From BOG-908 sp963795825 (GTDB taxonomy: Bacteria; Pseudomonadota; Alphaproteobacteria; Acetobacterales; Acetobacteraceae), in NCBI GenBank assembly GCA_963795825.1, contig CAWCIW010000001.1, positions 1,364,001-1,428,000 of the forward strand: a stretch of 64,000 nt of DNA, given 5' to 3'. The position numbers and the translations under genes were made by a program. This document shows positions 60,718 to 64,000 of the stretch, piece after piece. How positions within the stretch are numbered: the stretch's first letter is position 1; each line of letters begins with the position of its first letter. Below the pieces are notes generated by a model. That model searched no databases. It had not been told where the DNA came from and saw nothing but the letters and a program-made list of their open reading frames with translations.

Positions 60718-61833
60718 CTAGCGTCCCCGCCGGACCGTGTAATCCGCCACCGCAATCAACCTCTGCCGAACCGCCCCATCCGGAAAAATCCCCAGCGCCG
60801 CCTTCGCCCGCTCCACAAATCCCGCCGCGCGCGCAAGCGTGGCCTCGATGGCACCGGTCTGCTCCATCAGCACCAGCGCGTGGTCCAGGTCGGCGTCGGT
60901 CTGCTCGCTGGCCTCGATGGTGCGGCGCCAGAACACCCGGTCCGCCTCGCTGCCGGCTTTGTAAGCCGCCAGCACCGGGCCGGTGATCTTGCCCTCGCGG
61001 AAATCGTCGCCCACGGTTTTGCCGAGTTTGGCCTGGTCGGCGGCGTAGTCCAGGGCGTCGTCCACCAGCTGGAACGCGGTGCCGAGATAGAGGCCGAAAT
61101 CGGCCAGCGCCTGCTCCTCTGCCTCGCCGCGCCCGGCCACCACCGCGCCGATCTGGCAGGCGGCGGCGAACAAAGCGGCGGTCTTGCCCTGGATCACGTC
61201 GAGGTAGCGCTCGTCCTTGGTCGAGAGGTCGTTCTGGGTGACGAGCTGGAGCACCTCGCCCTCGGCGATGGTGGCGGCCGCGTTCGACAGGATGCGCAGC
61301 ACCGGCAGGCTGCCATCCGCGGTCATCAACTGGAACGAGCGGGAGAACAGGAAGTCGCCCACCAGCACGCTGGCCTTGTTGCCGAAGATCGCGTTGGCGG
61401 TGGCCAGGCCGCGGCGCAGGCGGCTCTCGTCGACCACGTCGTCGTGCAGCAGCGTGGCCGTGTGGATGAACTCCACGCAGGCGGCCAGCGCCACGTGCCG
61501 CGCACCGCCCGGGTCGGCTGGCGTCGGGTAGCCGCACAGCCGCGCGCAGGCCAGCGTGAGCAAAGGCCGCAGGCGCTTGCCACCGGCCGCCACCAGATGG
61601 GCGGCGAGCTGCGGTATCAGCTCGACCTGGCTGTGCATGTTGGCAATGATCACGCGGTTGCAGGCGGCCAGGTCCTCGCGCACGAGGTCGGCCAGCGCCG
61701 TCAGCGCGTCCTCGACGGAGCCTGGCACCGGCGCGGCGCCGTCGGATTGCGCGGGCGCGGGCGCAGGGTGCGCGCGCGCGGCACTCGCGCGATCGGGCTC
61801 CGCAGGCTCCGGCAGGGTAACAACGAGGCCCAA
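60718..61833 (-). CDS. ispB: Polyprenyl diphosphate synthase (octaprenyl/decaprenyl)
   Basis: About 371 residues, a long-chain trans-isoprenyl diphosphate synthase making the ubiquinone side chain. GGKRLRPLL precedes the first Asp-rich motif LLHDDVVDES; the second is FQLVDDALDY; between them lie RRGLATANAIFGNKASVLVGD and GKTAALFAAACQ. No bulky residue just before the first DDxxD blocks elongation, so a long product is expected. I chose the TTG at 61833 because GGGAGAAG precedes it; the N-terminal 40 residues are Ala/Pro-rich. Divergent from the DUF2007/TrmN6 pair, a common alphaproteobacterial arrangement. Confidence 0.92.
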   Translation of the reverse strand: MGLVVTLPEPAEPDRASAARAHPAPAPAQSDGAAPVPGSVEDALTALADLVREDLAACNRVIIANMHSQVELIPQLAAHLVAAGGKRLRPLLTLACARLCGYPTPADPGGARHVALAACVEFIHTATLLHDDVVDESRLRRGLATANAIFGNKASVLVGDFLFSRSFQLMTADGSLPVLRILSNAAATIAEGEVLQLVTQNDLSTKDERYLDVIQGKTAALFAAACQIGAVVAGRGEAEEQALADFGLYLGTAFQLVDDALDYAADQAKLGKTVGDDFREGKITGPVLAAYKAGSEADRVFWRRTIEASEQTDADLDHALVLMEQTGAIEATLARAAGFVERAKAALGIFPDGAVRQRLIAVADYTVRRGR

Positions 61834-62089
61834 ACACTTCTCCCGACATGTGCACCCGGCCGGGCCCGCCGGTGCGTGCCGGACTGCACCAACGCACTCG
61901 CTGCTGTCGTCCGTCGCGTGGCCGGTGGCGCCGCGTCTGGTGCGCCCCCACCATATCGGCGGCGGCAAATGGGGGTCAAGGCGAGCGGACGCCGTGCCAT
62001 ACGCGCCGGAGCGGCGGCGCGCGGGATTCCCGCTTCCGTTTTCCGCCAAAGCAGGCCCTTCTGCGCGCCACGCAGGTAGGGTGTCGCGC

Positions 62090-62296
62090 ATGCATGTGGT
62101 GCTGGTTACCAACGATCTCGTCCGGCTCAGCTTCCTGACCTGCCTGCTGCGCGACGCCGGCGTGGAGGCGGTGGTGCTGGACAATGCGGTGAGCGCGCTG
62201 GAGGGCGGCATCGGCGCGATACCCCGCCGCCTTGTGGTGGCCAGCGAGGACCAGGCGCAGGCGATGCGCGTTTTGCGGGAAGCCGGCGAGGCGTGA
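62090..62296 (+). CDS. DUF2007 domain protein
   Basis: A 68-residue cytoplasmic protein of the DUF2007 (putative signal-transducing protein) family, GlnB-like fold. MHVVLVTNDLVRLSFLTCLLRDAGVEAVVLDN, given in short form as VLVTNDLVRL and DAGVEAVVLDN, then IPRRLVVASEDQAQAMRVL, match the family. Its stop overlaps the GTG start of the methyltransferase gene by four bases, so the two are co-translated, as seen in many alphaproteobacteria. No biochemical role is known. Confidence 0.8.
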   Translation: MHVVLVTNDLVRLSFLTCLLRDAGVEAVVLDNAVSALEGGIGAIPRRLVVASEDQAQAMRVLREAGEA

Positions 62297-63069
62297 GCGA
62301 GGCGGAATCGCCCGATCTGGCGGAGACCGCGACTGCCGGCACCCTGCTCGGCGGGCGCGTGTTGTATCGCCAGCTCGCGTCAGGCTACCGCACCGGTATC
62401 GAGCCGGTGCTGCTGGCCGCTGCCGTCCCGGCCAGGCCCGGCGAGCGCGTGCTGGAGGCGGGCACAGGCGCCGGCGCCGGCCTGCTCTGCCTGGCGGCCA
62501 GGGTGCCCGGGCTGCGCGGCACCGGCGTGGAGATCGACCCGGCTTTGGCGGCCGTGGCGCGCGCGAACTTCGCGGCTAACGACCATGCGGGGCTGACCGC
62601 GTGCGACGCCGACCTGGGCGCCTGGCGGGCGGATGGCGTGTTCGACCACGCGATGGCCAATCCGCCATGGCACGATCCGGCGGGTACCGCGTCGCCGGTG
62701 GCGGGGCGCAGGCGGGCCAAGCAGGCGGCTTGCGGCCTGCTGGCGCACTGGGCCGCCTGCCTGGGGGCCACGCTGCGGCTGCGTGGGACGCTGAGCCTGG
62801 TACTGCCGGCCGCGTCGCTGGCCGAGGGCTGCGCCGCGCTCGTGGCCGCCGGCTGCCCGCAGATCAGCGTGCTGCCGCTGTGGCCCAAAGCCGGGCGGGC
62901 GGCGAAGCTGGCGATACTGCGCGGCGTGCGCGGCGGCCGGGGTGCCGGCGCGCTGCTGTCCGGGCTGGTGCTGCACGAGGCGGACGGGCGCTACACTCTG
63001 GCTGCGGACGCCGTGCTGCGGCAGGGCGGCGCGCTGATGGAGATCGCGGGCCGGCGGGCGGCGGATTAG
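62293..63069 (+). CDS. TrmN6-type N6-adenine methyltransferase (tRNA1(Val)-like)
   Basis: A 258-residue class I SAM-dependent methyltransferase. YRQLASGYRTGIEPVLLAAAV is the family N-terminal motif; VLEAGTGAGAGLLCLAAR is SAM motif I; VEIDPALAAVARANFAAN follows; the catalytic N-P-P-W is in HAMANPPWHDP. Homologues (TrmN6/YfiC) methylate A37 of tRNA1(Val), though alphaproteobacterial members are less studied and the target could differ. The GTG start overlaps the DUF2007 stop. Its stop overlaps the convergent neighbour's stop by three bases. Confidence 0.88.
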   Translation: MSEAESPDLAETATAGTLLGGRVLYRQLASGYRTGIEPVLLAAAVPARPGERVLEAGTGAGAGLLCLAARVPGLRGTGVEIDPALAAVARANFAANDHAGLTACDADLGAWRADGVFDHAMANPPWHDPAGTASPVAGRRRAKQAACGLLAHWAACLGATLRLRGTLSLVLPAASLAEGCAALVAAGCPQISVLPLWPKAGRAAKLAILRGVRGGRGAGALLSGLVLHEADGRYTLAADAVLRQGGALMEIAGRRAAD

Positions 63070-63344
63070 CCGTTATGGTCGCGGTGGCGGAGGTGCCAGA
63101 GCCGTTCGTGCGCGGCAACGAGGCTCTCCAGCGATTTGCGGCGGTTCTGCTCGGACGGCACACCGCGCCGCGTCAGCATCGTCTCCAGCGTTTTGAGGAG
63201 CTGCTCGGCAACGATGAGGTCCTGCGCGTCGCAGGCATGGTGGAACGCGACCAGTATCTTGTCTGAAAGGCGACGACCCTGTCTTGGGGCACTGCCGCTC
63301 GCCGGCTCGAATGTTTTTGTGTCGCTATCCGCAAAGTCACTCAT
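63066..63344 (-). CDS. Conserved hypothetical protein, 92 residues
   Basis: A small soluble helical protein. After about 25 disordered residues comes LSDKILVAFHHACDAQDLIVAEQLLKTLETML (split here by LSDKILVAF and CDAQDLIVAEQLL), then NRRKSLESLVAAHERLWHLR. The second half forms two amphipathic helices. Similar short proteins occur in Acetobacteraceae and Rhodospirillales; no function is known. The start ATG is chosen since the longer upstream frame lacks a ribosome-binding site and crosses low-complexity sequence. Confidence 0.6.
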   Translation of the reverse strand: MSDFADSDTKTFEPASGSAPRQGRRLSDKILVAFHHACDAQDLIVAEQLLKTLETMLTRRGVPSEQNRRKSLESLVAAHERLWHLRHRDHNG

Positions 63345-63540
63345 CGGCGTCCGGCGATTCCTTTTGGGGATGCTGCGGCATCTCCGAATTATCCAATTGG
63401 GCGCAAGCGATGAACCCTGCAAGGCGGCGTTCGGCAGGCCGCCGCCCGCCGGCGCCATATTGTGCCATGTGGCACGGTCCAGAGCCAGCATGAACCCGGG
63501 AGCCGTGGCCGTGTCGACTCATTGCGGCATGTTCCGGCAT

Positions 63541-64000
63541 TCAGAATTTCAGCGTGGCATTCATGCCGATCGTGAGCGGCCGCTCGGTGAAGCCCTGCGT
63601 ATTGGCGGCGGGCTGGCCGAGATAGGTAAAGCCGTATCCCGCGGTCGATCCCTGGATGTCGGGCCGCTGGATGATCTTGTTGTTGTTGGTGAGGTTCTTG
63701 CCGAACAAGGTCACCTCCCAGCGGCCGATATCGAAGCCGGTCACCGCGTCCACCGTCACGTATGACGGGCGCTTGTAGTCCGGATTGGTGTTGATCGGCA
63801 CGCCGTGGCTCTGGCCCACCCAGGGTATGTCCAGGCTGAAGAAGCCGAGTATCCGGTCGGTGATCTTGAAATCCTGCCGGCCGTTGATGTCGATGTTGAA
63901 CTCCGGAACGCCAGGCACCCGTTCGCCGGGCGCCGTGCCGGCCAGCACGCTGTTGCCGATCTTCACGCCGTCATCCAGCGTGGCGTGCACGTAGGAGCCG
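63541..64000 (-). CDS. TonB-dependent receptor, C-terminal part (truncated by window edge)
   Basis: The last 153 residues of an outer-membrane TonB-dependent receptor; the gene continues past the right edge. Beta-strand pairs typical of the barrel end are seen: VPGVPEFNIDINGRQDF, VTVDAVTGFDIGRWEVTLFGKNLTNN and the final TIGMNATLKF, with the terminal Phe recognised by the Bam machinery. YLGQPAANTQGFTERPLTIG matches receptors of the type often annotated for siderophore or oligosaccharide uptake; the substrate cannot be read from this end. Only an internal Met is available in the window, so no start is called. Confidence 0.88.
   Translation of the reverse strand, partial: GSYVHATLDDGVKIGNSVLAGTAPGERVPGVPEFNIDINGRQDFKITDRILGFFSLDIPWVGQSHGVPINTNPDYKRPSYVTVDAVTGFDIGRWEVTLFGKNLTNNNKIIQRPDIQGSTAGYGFTYLGQPAANTQGFTERPLTIGMNATLKF

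Noticed and set aside
1..64000. tRNA or rRNA genes
   Set aside because: None was recognised while reading; a covariance search would be needed to exclude a single tRNA.

Overview
The window is about 68-70% GC by eye, with very high GC at third codon positions, frequent TTG/GTG starts and tightly packed operons. The gene complement (coq7, ispB, split three-gene pntAA-pntAB-pntB, an RNase E with an acidic insert, pgpA next to a CinA-type amidase, ppx-rlmE) is that of an alphaproteobacterium. The secreted S53 (sedolisin) peptidase, active at acid pH in its family, and the overall protein style point to an acidophilic member of the Acetobacteraceae. That taxonomic call is inference; no rRNA or other marker is present.

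Layout. 0.3-4.3 kb: lipid kinase, an FtsL-like protein with a long Pro/Tyr-rich tail, a CinA-type amidohydrolase and PgpA. 4.4-7.7 kb: a decayed, lower-GC DUF2142 membrane-protein gene and a frame-broken ABC-F ATPase. 7.9-15 kb: SWIM/SNF2 helicase, EAL phosphodiesterase, thioesterase, DUF1330 protein, IlvD. 15.2-17.2 kb (minus strand): Coq7, DsbB and two small envelope proteins. 17.2-25.4 kb: a transketolase-like protein that has lost its cofactor and catalytic residues, two exported Cys-containing paralogues, an S53 peptidase, then gap and pgk. 25.4-33.8 kb: thiol-redox and envelope genes (ScsC/DsbA-like, FrnE-like DsbA, GST), a divergent gamma-glutamyltransferase-like lipoprotein, a metallophosphoesterase, a PLP-fold enzyme, a 53-residue membrane protein and a Gly/Tyr/His lipoprotein. 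34-42 kb: FecR/DUF6600 protein with an enormous Pro/Arg tail, single-domain response regulator, fatty acid hydroxylase, RNase E. 42.6-47.5 kb: Tat-type amidase, PBP1A, prfB with its programmed frameshift. 47.7-53.1 kb: a four-gene exopolysaccharide operon. 53.2-64 kb: transhydrogenase operon, ppx-rlmE, YeiH transporter, ispB, DUF2007-TrmN6 pair, a conserved small protein, and the 3' end of a TonB-dependent receptor.

The most striking feature is not a gene. Twenty-three intergenic loci carry members of one composite repeat family: a left arm and a right arm, each an A/T-rich hairpin of about 40 bp, reverse-complementary to each other and separated by a 50-130 bp spacer. Arms come in discrete variants in which the loop and a second upstream position change together. 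Spacers are drawn from a few shared modules, and short GGCAA or GGAA tails flank the element. Copies usually lie within a few bases of stop codons, often between convergent genes, which suggests a role as bidirectional 3'-end elements. Two lie between divergent genes, and others end only 20-30 bases before a start codon. No transposase or RAYT gene is in the window.

At least nine otherwise recognisable genes (including gap, rlmE, the PBP1A gene and the SNF2 helicase) contain apparent single-base frame breaks, most of which would be repaired by removing one base. This looks more like residual sequence error than simultaneous decay of core genes, but the reads would decide.
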